DNA of 64,000 bases from an uncultured Candidatus Actinomarina sp. (GCA_902625455.1 CACOBL010000001.1:432191-496190), one strand, 5' to 3'; positions 1-8,926 are shown, counted from the first letter of the stretch. The notes: generated from the letters alone by a model not told the origin. Program-made: numbers and translations.

Positions 1-66
1 GTTCTGGATGGAAACGATGAAGAAGCTTTTATGTTGAGGTTTGAGAATTTGATTGAAAATGAGTAA
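1..66 (+). CDS. C-terminal end of an unidentified protein (cut by window edge)
   Basis: An open frame enters from the left edge and ends with TAA at 64-66. Only 21 residues are visible, ending in LIENE, with acidic helical character. No family can be named. Its stop overlaps the ATG of the next gene at 59, so the two are probably co-transcribed and translationally coupled. Confidence 0.55.
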   Translation, partial: VLDGNDEEAFMLRFENLIENE

Positions 67-337
67 TGAACTTTTAAGTACACTTTTACAATCGAGTAAA
101 TTGACTAATTCAGAAAAGTGGGATGCAGAGTATGAATCATTACCTGTTGTAATTGCAGAGACAACGGCAACTTTAGAGGATGCACTATTAAAATTAGATG
201 AAGTGGGTGGATATGGCTATATTGCTACATGGCGAAAAAATCTATTTGCTTTCAATACTAAATTATTGTCAAAACGTTGCGGTTTAATTGATGAAAATGG
301 TGCTTTATTAAAAGCAGCAAGAGTTCCTAAAAATTAA
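59..337 (+). CDS. Small hypothetical protein
   Basis: A 92-residue soluble protein with no signal peptide or membrane segment. I do not recognise the family. The middle (LEDALLKLDEVGGYGYIATW) and the C-terminal half are mixed polar and hydrophobic and look like a small folded domain. ATG at 59 is preferred because it overlaps the stop of the upstream gene; a TTG at 53 would add two residues. It is convergent with the next gene, whose stop overlaps its own by 4 bases. Its role may be tied to the cut-off upstream gene. Confidence 0.6.
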   Translation: MSNELLSTLLQSSKLTNSEKWDAEYESLPVVIAETTATLEDALLKLDEVGGYGYIATWRKNLFAFNTKLLSKRCGLIDENGALLKAARVPKN

Positions 338-615
338 ATATTATTTTTAAAATTATAAATTTGTAATCTAATAATTTGAATTGTATACATAGCGACAATC
401 GTAATGCCAATCTTGATGATTTCTCTCATCCACCAGAGATTTTGTGGAATTTCCATATTATTTCCAATAGAGCCACCTATTAGTCCGCCTACTAAACCTG
501 AAGATATCAGCAGTAAGTAATCACGACTACTTGCTCTTTTAAGGAATAATGAAGCAATTAATCCGTATACAAGCCAACCACCAAGTAGAGGGACTAAGGC
601 ATAAATTATTTCCAT
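334..615 (-). CDS. Small integral membrane protein
   Basis: A 93-residue protein with about three hydrophobic segments: near residues 2-24, 33-52 and 65-84. The second contains a glycine-zipper-like GLVGGLIGGSIGN stretch, as in small GlsB/YeaQ-type membrane proteins, but the likeness is only in composition. No catalytic motif is visible. It lies just downstream of the CNNM-type gene on the same strand and may be transcribed with it. Function unknown. Confidence 0.55.
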   Translation of the reverse strand: MEIIYALVPLLGGWLVYGLIASLFLKRASSRDYLLLISSGLVGGLIGGSIGNNMEIPQNLWWMREIIKIGITIVAMYTIQIIRLQIYNFKNNI

Positions 616-642
616 AGAATAATGTTAGTTGACTTGTTTAAA

Positions 643-1890
643 CTATTTCTTTGCTATTTTTTTTACTAACAATGAATCTATTCTTCGGTTATCAATAGCT
701 TGAACTGTCAACTCCAATCCAGAAACAGTCATTTTTTCATTAACAGTTGGTAGTTTTTCAGAATAACTTAAATACAAACCTCCAACAGTTGCAACATCTG
801 ATTTTTGTGGCTCCAGACCAAAAAACTCTTCAAAGTCATCTATGTCCGTTTTACCTTCTACAACCCACTGTCCAGGTCCAAGCCTTCTAATTCCTTTGAA
901 TCTCTCATCGTGCTCATCAGGTAAATCACCAACAAACTCTGAGAGCACATCCTTTATTGTAATTACTCCCTCAATACCACCATTTTCATCAATTACACAT
1001 GCAAAACTCGCTTGATTTTCTCTGAGTATATTAAGTGCTGACAGAACAGTTGTATATTCAGGAAGGTAGATGGCATCTTTTACTAAATTTTCTACCTCAA
1101 CTGAAGTAGCTTCGTTATCTAAATTAAATAAATCTTTTACATAAACAATTCCAAATGTGTCATCTAGTGTTTTAGATCTAGAGATTGGCATTCTGGATAT
1201 TCTTTTTTCATCAACAACCTTTTTTACATCTTGCATATCTACTGGAATTGATAGAAATAATACATCAACTCTAGGAGTCATAATTTCTTTAATTGGTCTA
1301 TCTGAAAAATCTAAAAGCGAATCAATAATTTCTCTCTCTGCAGGTAAAATTTGCCCTTCAATTTCTCCGAGTGCAGTCAAGGCTTGTATGTCTGCTTCTG
1401 TAACTTCCGCATCATCTTCGTTACGAGTTTTAACAAATTTCATAATTATATTTGTTATTCCTTCTGTAAATGGTGCAAATATTTTTGATAAAATTTCTAC
1501 TAAAAATGTTGTCCGTGATAAAAAGGAAATAGGAAGTTTTGTTGCAAGAGTCTTTGGAGTTATATCTCCAAAAATTAAGACAATAATTGTAGTAAACACA
1601 GTCGCTACTGCGCTTCCAGCACTTTCACCAAAACGTCTAACAAAAATAATTGTTGCAACGGAAGCCATTAATATGTTTACAAAGTTGTTACCTACTAATA
1701 TTCCACCAATAGTTTTCTCAATATTCTCTTTAGCTCTTTTAATTCTTTTATTTTTTTTGTTTTCATCTAGTTGATGAATTTTTTGTATAGGAATAGAAGT
1801 TATTGCTGTTTCAGAGCCTGACAACATGCCCGAAAGAATAAGGCAAAGAAAAAATACTATGTATAAAACGATGTCAAAGTTAATACTCAA
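643..1890 (-). CDS. CNNM/CorC-family (HlyC-type hemolysin-like) membrane protein, possible Mg2+ transporter
   Basis: At 415 residues it has the full CNNM/CorC layout. An N-terminal DUF21 domain has about four membrane segments (residues 5-150). A linker leads to paired CBS domains (about 200-330), with the typical EREIIDSLLDFSDRPIKEIMTPR start. A C-terminal CorC/HlyC domain of the FAD-linked-oxidase-like fold starts near WVVEGKTDIDDFEEFF. Family members act in magnesium or cobalt transport and bind nucleotide through the CBS pair; the hemolysin name is historical. The start is TTG (1888-1890), with no nearby in-frame ATG. The long open frame on the opposite strand is a shadow. Confidence 0.9.
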   Translation of the reverse strand: MSINFDIVLYIVFFLCLILSGMLSGSETAITSIPIQKIHQLDENKKNKRIKRAKENIEKTIGGILVGNNFVNILMASVATIIFVRRFGESAGSAVATVFTTIIVLIFGDITPKTLATKLPISFLSRTTFLVEILSKIFAPFTEGITNIIMKFVKTRNEDDAEVTEADIQALTALGEIEGQILPAEREIIDSLLDFSDRPIKEIMTPRVDVLFLSIPVDMQDVKKVVDEKRISRMPISRSKTLDDTFGIVYVKDLFNLDNEATSVEVENLVKDAIYLPEYTTVLSALNILRENQASFACVIDENGGIEGVITIKDVLSEFVGDLPDEHDERFKGIRRLGPGQWVVEGKTDIDDFEEFFGLEPQKSDVATVGGLYLSYSEKLPTVNEKMTVSGLELTVQAIDNRRIDSLLVKKIAKK

Positions 1891-1921
1891 TTTGTATCAT
1901 TGATTCTAGATAATTTTTGTT

Positions 1922-2245
1922 TTAAGTAAATACTTTTTTTAAATTTGTTTTATCGATAGGTTTCAATAGATAGCTATCTGCACCAACTCTATTGGCTTGA
2001 AAAACATCTGCCTCTCTGTCTATCAAAAGAATTATTTTTGAATTTTCAAACTTATTATCTCTTTTGAGCTCCCTTATTATTGACGGTCCACCATTATTAT
2101 CGACCTGCATATCAACAAATATGTAGTCATATGACAACTTAATTTCATCAATCCCTTCAAGATGTGTAAAGTTATATTCAAAATCTAGAAATTTAAGTAA
2201 AGAATCCTTCACCCATTCGTTATCTGTTATCAAGCAAATTTTCAC
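1922..2245 (-). CDS. Stand-alone response-regulator receiver domain
   Basis: This 107-residue protein is a CheY-like receiver and nothing more. D8 and E10 fill the acidic pocket, D45 in YIFVDM is the phospho-acceptor, and K95 in LLKPID is the conserved lysine. The Thr/Ser switch expected after the fourth strand is replaced by hydrophobic residues (ILLID), so signalling may be altered. There is no output domain and no histidine kinase nearby. The start is GTG. It is divergent from the NfeD-like gene, with 41 bases between them. Confidence 0.8.
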   Translation of the reverse strand: MKICLITDNEWVKDSLLKFLDFEYNFTHLEGIDEIKLSYDYIFVDMQVDNNGGPSIIRELKRDNKFENSKIILLIDREADVFQANRVGADSYLLKPIDKTNLKKVFT

Positions 2246-2286
2246 AGTTTTAAAAGACTACTATTGTGTATATTTAAGTATATAAA

Positions 2287-3423
2287 ATGTTAAAACTATT
2301 ACCTATATTATTCTTTGCAGCAGTAAATATTACTCAAATTAGCATATTTGAAATAGACGGTATATTTTCAAATGGTCACATCAATGCTATAGAAAGATAC
2401 ATTAATGAGAATGAACTAAATGAAAGTGATTTATTTGTCGTTCAATATAATGCATCAGATACGAGTAATAAAAGTATTGTCGAATTGCAAGAAATACTTA
2501 ATAGCATCGAAACACCAAAAGCTATTTGGGTTGGACCTAATAAGACAACAGTGGATTCGGGACTTTTGAAAAGCTTTGACTATGTTGGCGTATCACCTGG
2601 TACAACAATTATCAATAAACTTTCAAATAATGAGTTTGCACTAACTAATCAAGAAGGAATATATGAAGGATATATGGTTGTAGGTTCAATTGGGGCATTT
2701 ATTGAAAATTTAGGAAGCGAAGAAATAGTATCCAATATAACACAAGAAGATGGAGGTTCATTTGATGTTGTAAGTTTCGATATAAATTCTGATGATATTA
2801 ATGAAATCAAATTTATAAAACCATCACTATATGAAAGGTTCTATATTTCAATATCAAATCCATTTTTCACTTATTTATTTTTTGCTCTAGGTTTTGCATT
2901 ATTAGGTTTAGAGCTTTTTGCAATTGGTCCAGGACTGATGGCATTCATTGGAGCTCTATTGATTGGATTCTCATCTATAACATTTACTGAGTTTGGAATA
3001 AATTATTATGGCTTAATAATATTTCTTACTTCCTTTATTATTTTTATAAAAATATTAGCTAGGGGATATTTTGGTCCTTTAGGAGTAGTCGCTTTTTCTA
3101 TTTTGCATTTATCATCAGTTGTTATGTTTTCGAGTTATCAGCTAGAAATCAACAATTTTATGATGATATTTGGTTCATTTGTAATCTCTTTCTTTTATTT
3201 TGTTGCAATTCCAACAGTAATTAGATCAAGGTTAACCACGGACACAAGTGCGATGTCATCATTTAAAGGGTCAACAGTAAAAATTACGGAGTTTTTAAGT
3301 GAAAACAGAGCACTTGTCCAGTTTCAAAAGAACAAACTTGTTGTAGAAATGCATGACAAACAACCTTATGAGTTGGATGAAGAGGTAGAGCTTACTGAAA
3401 TAGATGGAAAACTGTCAATTTAG
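2287..3423 (+). CDS. NfeD-like membrane protein (ClpP-type protease-like domain, membrane domain, OB fold)
   Basis: A 378-residue protein with the three-part NfeD1b layout: a signal segment, a ClpP/crotonase-like region (about 18-160), hydrophobic membrane segments (about 190-312) and a C-terminal OB-fold domain beginning near SSFKGSTVKITEFLS. Family members are membrane proteases or partners of stomatin-like proteins. The SPGTTI stretch matches the family PGTNIG motif, but the region around the catalytic Ser is diverged (VDSG in place of SAG), so peptidase activity is uncertain. No stomatin gene is adjacent. The start is ATG. Confidence 0.75.
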   Translation: MLKLLPILFFAAVNITQISIFEIDGIFSNGHINAIERYINENELNESDLFVVQYNASDTSNKSIVELQEILNSIETPKAIWVGPNKTTVDSGLLKSFDYVGVSPGTTIINKLSNNEFALTNQEGIYEGYMVVGSIGAFIENLGSEEIVSNITQEDGGSFDVVSFDINSDDINEIKFIKPSLYERFYISISNPFFTYLFFALGFALLGLELFAIGPGLMAFIGALLIGFSSITFTEFGINYYGLIIFLTSFIIFIKILARGYFGPLGVVAFSILHLSSVVMFSSYQLEINNFMMIFGSFVISFFYFVAIPTVIRSRLTTDTSAMSSFKGSTVKITEFLSENRALVQFQKNKLVVEMHDKQPYELDEEVELTEIDGKLSI

Positions 3424-3470
3424 CTAATCACTTCGCGAAAAAAATCTTTTTACACCAGAAAAACTCTAAT

Positions 3471-3476
3471 TACTGT
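3471..3476 (+). promoter_or_regulatory. -10 box of the whiB promoter, leaderless spacing
   Basis: TACTGT (TAnnnT) ends six bases before the WhiB ATG at 3483, which puts the expected transcription start on the A of the start codon. No Shine-Dalgarno sequence lies before this start. Confidence 0.45.
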
Positions 3477-3482
3477 TTAAAT

Positions 3483-3743
3483 ATGCTTCAAATAAAAATT
3501 TCTACATGGCAATATGATGCACTCTGCAGACAACACAGTAGCAATTTGTTTTTTCCACCAGCTACATTTGAAAAAAAAGAAGATAGAGAAAAAAGGGAAG
3601 CAAAAGCTAAAGCTGTTTGTAGTGGTTGTCCTGTAAAAATTGAATGCTTGGATGAAGCCAATGATATTTCCGAACCATTTGGTGTGTGGGGTGGTTTAAA
3701 TGAAGTTGAGAGAAAACGAGAAAACTCTTACGTATCAAACTAA
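3483..3743 (+). CDS. WhiB-family iron-sulfur transcriptional regulator
   Basis: An 86-residue WhiB-like protein. The four cluster ligands are C15, C46, C49 and C55 (CxxC then five residues then C), followed by the diagnostic GVWGG turn at 67-71 and a basic tail (ERKREN) for DNA contact. WhiB proteins are essentially confined to Actinobacteria and bind a [4Fe-4S] cluster sensing redox or nitric oxide, usually with sigma factor region 4. The subclass cannot be fixed from sequence alone. It is convergent with selB, overlapping it by 9 bases. Confidence 0.95.
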   Translation: MLQIKISTWQYDALCRQHSSNLFFPPATFEKKEDREKREAKAKAVCSGCPVKIECLDEANDISEPFGVWGGLNEVERKRENSYVSN

Positions 3744-5408
3744 TTTTTTTCTTTTACCTGAAGAATCAATTTTTGAAGTGTATAAATACTTATCTAAAAA
3801 CTCTAAATAAGGTATCGCAAACTTTCTTGATAGTTTAGATACCTCTTTAAATTCTGATACATCAAAAATATCAGGTAATTTTTCCAGAATATCAATAAGC
3901 TGTAATTTATGTTCTTTTGAGATGATTATATTCTTATTAACTCTGTATAGATATTCATTCATAAATAATTCTTTTATAGACTCTTTATCAAATCTGTTTA
4001 TGTCTACATACTTAACCGACAAATCATTAGATATCTCATCTATAACATTTTGGTAAATCTCTAAATCAATACCAGAATTTCTATTTACAAATAGTTGGTT
4101 GTTGATAATATTTATCCCATCAATTTGTTGTATTAATTCATCAAAATATTGTTCTTCTATAAAAAGTTCATTATAAAAATAATTTTTAACACCAACCGAA
4201 TTTATAGTATTTATATTTTCATTAACTTTTTTAGTAATTAATTTTAGGTACTTTTTAGATAGGTATCTATCGCCTATATTTATATAATTCTTAGATCTTT
4301 TTGTAAGGTTCTCCGGTAAAAGAGTAAATGCTTTTTCTACATCAATAGATTCATTTTTTCTTGCTTGTTTAAAAAATTTCTTTACTAAATTTTTATTATT
4401 TGAGACAAGCGCAACTTTTGCACCTACGAAATCATTTGATACCATATTTTGAATTAACATTCTTTGATTTTCTAAGATTTCAACTTTATTTGGGAGTTCC
4501 ATAAATATTAAATTTTTCTCTGATGCATTTACAATTTCTAATCTTTTGACGAATTGGTTTGTCGTTCCAATAAATAATCTACTGTTTCCTTTTTTGTGAA
4601 ATTTAGAATTAGTTTCTTTTGAAATGGCAAATATATATTGCCCAGAAAAAACAATTTTATTAGTTAATAAGTCACCACGTCTTAGATCATCTTGAATACT
4701 TTTTTTAACAGAAATAGCAATTCTTGACGTAGAGGTGATACTTTTAATTTTGTTTTCTGTATTTCTTATTTCTTTTACATCTAATAATTTGTTTGTTCTT
4801 GCATGATATATATTATTTAAATCAAAATCTATTGAAGCAGTGCCGGTTACAACCTTTCCAATCCCATCTTTAGTAAAGCTTCGATCAATCCACATTGAAT
4901 TTGGGTTTTTTAGAGTGTTATTTTTAAAGAAATTTGCTATTTTTTTTTGAAACTCTTCGAGATCACTAGTTTTATAACTAAATTCTTGAATTGTATAATT
5001 TATAAATTTTTCGGAGTTTAACTTTTTTTCAAGAAAATCTTTATCAACGGGAGTTTCTAATAAATCTATTTTTGTGAGTATAAAAAAAATATTATTAATT
5101 TCAAGGCTTCTAATCGCCTGAAAATGTTCTTCTGATTGCTTTGACCATCCCTGAAGGGAATCAATACAGAAAATTATTCCATCTACATTTGAAAATCCTG
5201 CAATAGTGTTTTTAAAGTAGTCAACATGTCCAGGCACATCAACAATAGAGATTGTTGTATTTTTATACTTAAAATAGGTATATCCAAGATTTATTGTCAG
5301 TCCACGAATTTTTTCTTCTTTTAATCTATCTATTTCTTGACCTGTTAAAAAATTTACAAAAGTTGATTTTCCATGGTCTACATGGCCTGCAGTTGCAAGA
5401 ACGGTCAT
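3735..5408 (-). CDS. selB: Selenocysteine-specific translation elongation factor SelB
   Basis: SelB delivers selenocysteyl-tRNA to UGA codons marked by a SECIS hairpin. The N-terminal GTPase shows the P loop GHVDHGKS (8-15), DVPGH (57-61) and TKID (112-115), followed by EF-Tu-like barrels. The C-terminal winged-helix region ends in a SelB-type RKFAIPYLEFLDKY stretch. At 557 residues it is somewhat shorter than many bacterial SelB proteins. The ATG overlaps the selA stop by 4 bases (ATGA), so the two are coupled. No tRNA-Sec, selD or obvious selenoprotein is in the window. Confidence 0.93.
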   Translation of the reverse strand: MTVLATAGHVDHGKSTFVNFLTGQEIDRLKEEKIRGLTINLGYTYFKYKNTTISIVDVPGHVDYFKNTIAGFSNVDGIIFCIDSLQGWSKQSEEHFQAIRSLEINNIFFILTKIDLLETPVDKDFLEKKLNSEKFINYTIQEFSYKTSDLEEFQKKIANFFKNNTLKNPNSMWIDRSFTKDGIGKVVTGTASIDFDLNNIYHARTNKLLDVKEIRNTENKIKSITSTSRIAISVKKSIQDDLRRGDLLTNKIVFSGQYIFAISKETNSKFHKKGNSRLFIGTTNQFVKRLEIVNASEKNLIFMELPNKVEILENQRMLIQNMVSNDFVGAKVALVSNNKNLVKKFFKQARKNESIDVEKAFTLLPENLTKRSKNYINIGDRYLSKKYLKLITKKVNENINTINSVGVKNYFYNELFIEEQYFDELIQQIDGINIINNQLFVNRNSGIDLEIYQNVIDEISNDLSVKYVDINRFDKESIKELFMNEYLYRVNKNIIISKEHKLQLIDILEKLPDIFDVSEFKEVSKLSRKFAIPYLEFLDKYLYTSKIDSSGKRKKLV

Positions 5409-6700
5409 GAATTATTTAAAGCTTGAACTATCACACCATCTTGATCTTGAAATACGCTTCTTAAATCAAGACAAACCTTGTCTTTAATAATTCTTGGCAA
5501 TACAGGGATATCATTTTTAATTAATCGATTGATGATTTTTTCTGGTTTTTTATCATCAATAAGCAAGACAGGGGATTCTAAAGTTACACCTGGAAGTGTC
5601 CCTCCACCAATAACACTTTTTCCTTCTACTACACTTGAAGAAAAAGAAATAGATTTTGCAATATTTTTACACCTTTCCTCCAAAGAGGAATAAGACACTG
5701 TAATTAGGCTCCAGAATGGTATCTCCTTTTCTTTTTTATCTATATATTTAAGTACAGTTTCTTGAAGTTCAAATAATGTTATAGGTGAGCAGCGATAAGT
5801 TCTAAACAAACTGTAGTTTTTAATTATATCAATTAAGTCTTTATTTCCTGCAATCATTCCAGATTGCACTGATCCAAACAACTTGTCTCCTGAAAACATA
5901 ACTAGATCTGCGCCGTCTGAGAGTGAATCTTGTACGAATGGTTCATTTTTAAATATACTTACATGATTAATTTCAAGAAACTTCTTATCAACTACTAAGC
6001 CACTGCCTAAGTCATGGAGAAGAAGCGCATCAAAATTATTTTTTAATTCAGCCAGTTCTGCAATTGAAACATCCTCCGTGAAACCATTGATTGAAAAATT
6101 AGATCTGTGAACTTTTAATATTAAAGAATCTGGATAGTTTTCCAATGCTTTTATATAATCACTTAATTTAGTTTTGTTTGTTGTACCAATTTCTATAAGA
6201 CTTAAATCAGTTTCACTTATTATTTCTGGAAGTCTATAAGAACCACCAATTTCTATAATTTCGCCTCTAGATATAATCACATTGTGAATGTTGTAAGATT
6301 TAGAAATAGCTTTTAAAGAAAGATAAAGAGAAGATGCATTATTGTTTACAAAAGCAATATCTTGAGATCCTATCAGTTCATTCATAAGCAGAGATAGATA
6401 TTCATTTCTATTACCTCTTACTAAATTAGTTAAATCATATTCAATATTGGTGTATCTTCCAGGAAAAGTAATGGTATTTGGTGAACGTCCTAAGTTTGTA
6501 TGAAGTACTGTACCAGTTGCATTCACAACTTCTTTTTGAGCTTTTGTGGTTAGATCATTTATGAGTCTATAAAATATTTCTTTCGCAGATTCAGGATCTT
6601 TTTCTTTAGTAAGTATATTTTTTGCAATGGTAGATTTTATATCTCTTGGTAAATTTGAATTTATAGATTCAGTTAACTCATTTACAGAGATTGGCTTCAT
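5405..6700 (-). CDS. selA: L-seryl-tRNA(Sec) selenium transferase SelA
   Basis: SelA converts Ser-tRNA(Sec) to Sec-tRNA(Sec) with selenophosphate, using PLP. Seen here: the TGTVLHTNLGRSP motif (62-74), FVNNNASSL (118-125), and the PLP lysine K273 in MFSGDKLFGSVQSG. At 431 residues it is near normal length and has the N-terminal helical domain used for tRNA binding in bacterial SelA. It overlaps mrp upstream and selB downstream by 4 bases each, which makes a tight mrp-selA-selB operon. Confidence 0.95.
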   Translation of the reverse strand: MKPISVNELTESINSNLPRDIKSTIAKNILTKEKDPESAKEIFYRLINDLTTKAQKEVVNATGTVLHTNLGRSPNTITFPGRYTNIEYDLTNLVRGNRNEYLSLLMNELIGSQDIAFVNNNASSLYLSLKAISKSYNIHNVIISRGEIIEIGGSYRLPEIISETDLSLIEIGTTNKTKLSDYIKALENYPDSLILKVHRSNFSINGFTEDVSIAELAELKNNFDALLLHDLGSGLVVDKKFLEINHVSIFKNEPFVQDSLSDGADLVMFSGDKLFGSVQSGMIAGNKDLIDIIKNYSLFRTYRCSPITLFELQETVLKYIDKKEKEIPFWSLITVSYSSLEERCKNIAKSISFSSSVVEGKSVIGGGTLPGVTLESPVLLIDDKKPEKIINRLIKNDIPVLPRIIKDKVCLDLRSVFQDQDGVIVQALNNS

Positions 6701-7827
6701 TGATTAGAAAGTTCCTCAAACACTTTTGCTATTCTACCAGTGCATGATTCATCAACAATTGGTGGAAGTTGGATTGCAATATTATTAATTAATTTATCTA
6801 TTTCCGTTTTTGTAATAGAGTTATTTTCTTGATTAATTAATGGAGTTCCACCATCTGCGATATCATTTGTATTTTCGCTAATAGGAATTTTTCCTAAAAC
6901 TGGAATACCAAATTTGTCTGCTAAAGCTTTACCCCCACCTTCACCAAAAATATTAAACTTCTCTCCTGAGTTTGATTCAAAATATGACATATTTTCAATA
7001 ACTCCTAAAAGAGGAATAAAACTTCTTTTTGCCATATCGGCAACTCTTGTAGCAACCTTTTGAGCCATTAGTTGTGGAGTGGTAATAACTATCAGTTCTG
7101 CTTGTGGCAGCAGCCTACTTAATGCCATTTGTATATCGCCTGTACCTGGCGGGAGATCAATTATCAAATAATCTAAATCTCCCCACTCTACATCGGTTAA
7201 GAATTGTTCAAGCGCCTTACTCAACATCAAACCTCTCCACATCAATGCCGTATCTTCATCACTTGTTAAAAGACCAGTAGATATTACTTTTAAATTTCCA
7301 ATCTCGTATGGGATCATTTTTTTATCGTTATTTGCCTCAATTCTTCCAGAAATACCTAGAAGTCTTGGTATTGAAAATCCCCAAATATCTGCATCCAATA
7401 GTCCAGTTTGAAATCCTTTTTCTGCTAGACCTAATGCAATATTTGCAGATAAAGTTGATTTACCAACACCGCCTTTACCACTTCCAATAGCAATAACTCT
7501 TGTTCTTGGGTTTACATTTGTTGGCTGAGCATTTTCCCTAGCTTTTTCTCTTGCCTTTTCCATAACAGCAGTTCTATCTTTTTGGTTCATAGCAGTTATT
7601 GATATTTCTACTGTTTCAACATTTTCTAAAAGTTTGAGTTTTCTATTAATTTCTGTTTCTATTTGATTCCTCATTGGACAGTCAGCAATTGTAAGTGCTA
7701 ATTTTATTGTTACTTTTTTATCAACATGTTGGATATCTTTTACCATACCTAATTCGACTATATTTGCCCCTAATTCTGGGTCAAAAACAGTAGAAAGATG
7801 CTTTAGAATGATATCGCTCTTAGTCAT
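6697..7827 (-). CDS. Mrp/ApbC-family P-loop ATPase, iron-sulfur carrier
   Basis: A 376-residue protein with an N-terminal MIP18/DUF59 domain (1-85, including ADCPMRNQIE) and a Mrp/NBP35 ATPase domain. The deviant Walker A is GSGKGGVGKST (115-125), and DYLIIDLPPGTGD is also present. Family members carry and insert [4Fe-4S] clusters. The CxxC pair of E. coli ApbC is missing (ESNSG stands in its place); my recollection is that this is common in actinobacterial members. It is the first gene of the operon with selA and selB, and has its own promoter. Confidence 0.92.
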   Translation of the reverse strand: MTKSDIILKHLSTVFDPELGANIVELGMVKDIQHVDKKVTIKLALTIADCPMRNQIETEINRKLKLLENVETVEISITAMNQKDRTAVMEKAREKARENAQPTNVNPRTRVIAIGSGKGGVGKSTLSANIALGLAEKGFQTGLLDADIWGFSIPRLLGISGRIEANNDKKMIPYEIGNLKVISTGLLTSDEDTALMWRGLMLSKALEQFLTDVEWGDLDYLIIDLPPGTGDIQMALSRLLPQAELIVITTPQLMAQKVATRVADMAKRSFIPLLGVIENMSYFESNSGEKFNIFGEGGGKALADKFGIPVLGKIPISENTNDIADGGTPLINQENNSITKTEIDKLINNIAIQLPPIVDESCTGRIAKVFEELSNQ

Positions 7828-7833
7828 AAGGTT

Positions 7834-7839
7834 ATTCTA
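7834..7839 (-). promoter_or_regulatory. -10 box of the mrp-selA-selB operon, leaderless spacing
   Basis: On the minus strand TAGAAT ends six bases before the mrp ATG at 7827, the same geometry as at erpA, argS and others in this window. Confidence 0.45.
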
Positions 7840-7869
7840 AGTAGTTTTTGAAAAGATGTAATTATTAAT

Positions 7870-7898
7870 TTATTGAATAACTGAATATTTGGTATAAT
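7870..7898 (+). promoter_or_regulatory. Promoter of the ErpA/IscA-type gene (-35 TTATTG, -10 TATAAT)
   Basis: TTATTG at 7870-7875 and a perfect TATAAT at 7893-7898 are separated by 17 bases. The -10 box ends six bases before the ATG at 7905, so the mRNA probably starts at the start codon. This is the clearest promoter in the window. Confidence 0.65.
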
Positions 7899-7904
7899 CA
7901 AAGA

Positions 7905-8252
7905 ATGGATATACAAATAAAATCTTCCCGAGCAATTCTTGCTACAGATAATGCTGTAAAAAAGCTAAAAGAACTTAAATCACAAGAGTCATCTGATGAC
8001 AGTTTTTTAAGGATGGGCGTAAAACCAGGAGGTTGTTCAGGTTTTTCATATGAAATGTTTTTTGATACTGACAAATTTGAGGGTGACGTAATTGAAGAAT
8101 ATGATGGCGTCAACATTGTTGTTGATGGACAAAGCTTAGAACATGTTAAAGGTGCAACTTTAGATTACAAAGAGGGATTAATGGAAACAGGATTCTCCAT
8201 TGATAACCCGAATGTTTCAAGAACTTGTGGTTGCGGGAACAGCTTTAGTTAA
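7905..8252 (+). CDS. A-type iron-sulfur cluster carrier (ErpA/IscA/HesB family)
   Basis: A 115-residue HesB-domain protein with the three conserved cysteines C44 (GGCSGF), C108 and C110 (TCGCG). A-type carriers pass Fe-S clusters from scaffold to apo-enzymes. Length and C-terminal motif are normal. It is divergent from mrp, another Fe-S carrier, across 77 bases. It ends convergently with the glnR-like gene, overlapping by 8 bases. ErpA and IscA cannot be told apart with confidence. Confidence 0.93.
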   Translation: MDIQIKSSRAILATDNAVKKLKELKSQESSDDSFLRMGVKPGGCSGFSYEMFFDTDKFEGDVIEEYDGVNIVVDGQSLEHVKGATLDYKEGLMETGFSIDNPNVSRTCGCGNSFS

Positions 8253-8874
8253 ATTTATATCCAACTGAATGAACAGTTTTAATCCAATCTTTCCTTTTAT
8301 CGCCTAATTTTGCTCTTAGTCTTCTGACATGCACATCTACGGTCCTAGCACCACCAAAATAGTCGTAACCCCAAACTTTTTCTAAAAGCTGTTCTCTAGA
8401 CCAAACATTATCCTGATTTTCGACAAAAAATTTAAGTAACTCATACTCCATAAATGTCAAATCTAACAAGCTATCTCCAGCTTTTGCATCATAAGTTTTT
8501 AAGTTAATGGACAAATCTTTAAATTCGAGTATCTCTGATTCACCGTCACCTACAAGAGCATGAATTCTTGCACCCACCTCTTCTACTTTACTTTTATTAG
8601 ACATTAGCTCAATTAATGGATTTTGAATTAAATCAATTGTTTGTTCAAAATCTTTGTCATCAACAATAATTAATGTTGGAAATGACTTATTTGTAGATTC
8701 AAAGTCGGATAGATTCTTTTTTGTTTCGCCATATTTTGATAAAGATGTCACTACTAAATTAATTTGACTGGGTTTTGTAATATTTTTAAGTACAAGCTTA
8801 TTTAGGCCGAGTTCTACAAAGGCTTTATCAAAGTTCATATGACTTTTATCTATATTTATGTAACTATCTATCAT
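8245..8874 (-). CDS. glnR: OmpR-family winged-helix regulator, probable GlnR
   Basis: A 209-residue protein with a degenerate receiver-like N-terminal half and a clear OmpR-type DNA-binding C-terminal half. The stretch VWGYDYFGGARTVDVHVRRL is close to what I know of actinobacterial GlnR, the orphan nitrogen regulator. No convincing phospho-acceptor site is visible at the N terminus, in keeping with GlnR working without a kinase. It is divergent from glutamine synthetase, a classic GlnR target, with 64 bases between. Another orphan OmpR-like regulator is the alternative. Confidence 0.8.
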   Translation of the reverse strand: MIDSYINIDKSHMNFDKAFVELGLNKLVLKNITKPSQINLVVTSLSKYGETKKNLSDFESTNKSFPTLIIVDDKDFEQTIDLIQNPLIELMSNKSKVEEVGARIHALVGDGESEILEFKDLSINLKTYDAKAGDSLLDLTFMEYELLKFFVENQDNVWSREQLLEKVWGYDYFGGARTVDVHVRRLRAKLGDKRKDWIKTVHSVGYKFN

Positions 8875-8883
8875 TTTGGAAAC

Positions 8884-8898
8884 AAATATTTAATATTT
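8884..8898. repeat. Inverted repeat in the glnR-glnII intergenic region
   Basis: AAATATT and AATATTT form a 7-base inverted repeat around one T in the 64-base divergent spacer. It could be an operator, but such palindromes arise easily in AT-rich DNA. Confidence 0.3.
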
Positions 8899-8926
8899 CT
8901 GTAACAACATTTCTTGAAATACATAT

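Noticed and set aside
1157..1774. A 205-codon open frame on the plus strand
   Set aside because: It lies wholly inside the CNNM/CorC-type gene on the other strand, and its Ser/Thr/Ile-rich product has no domain; it is a shadow.
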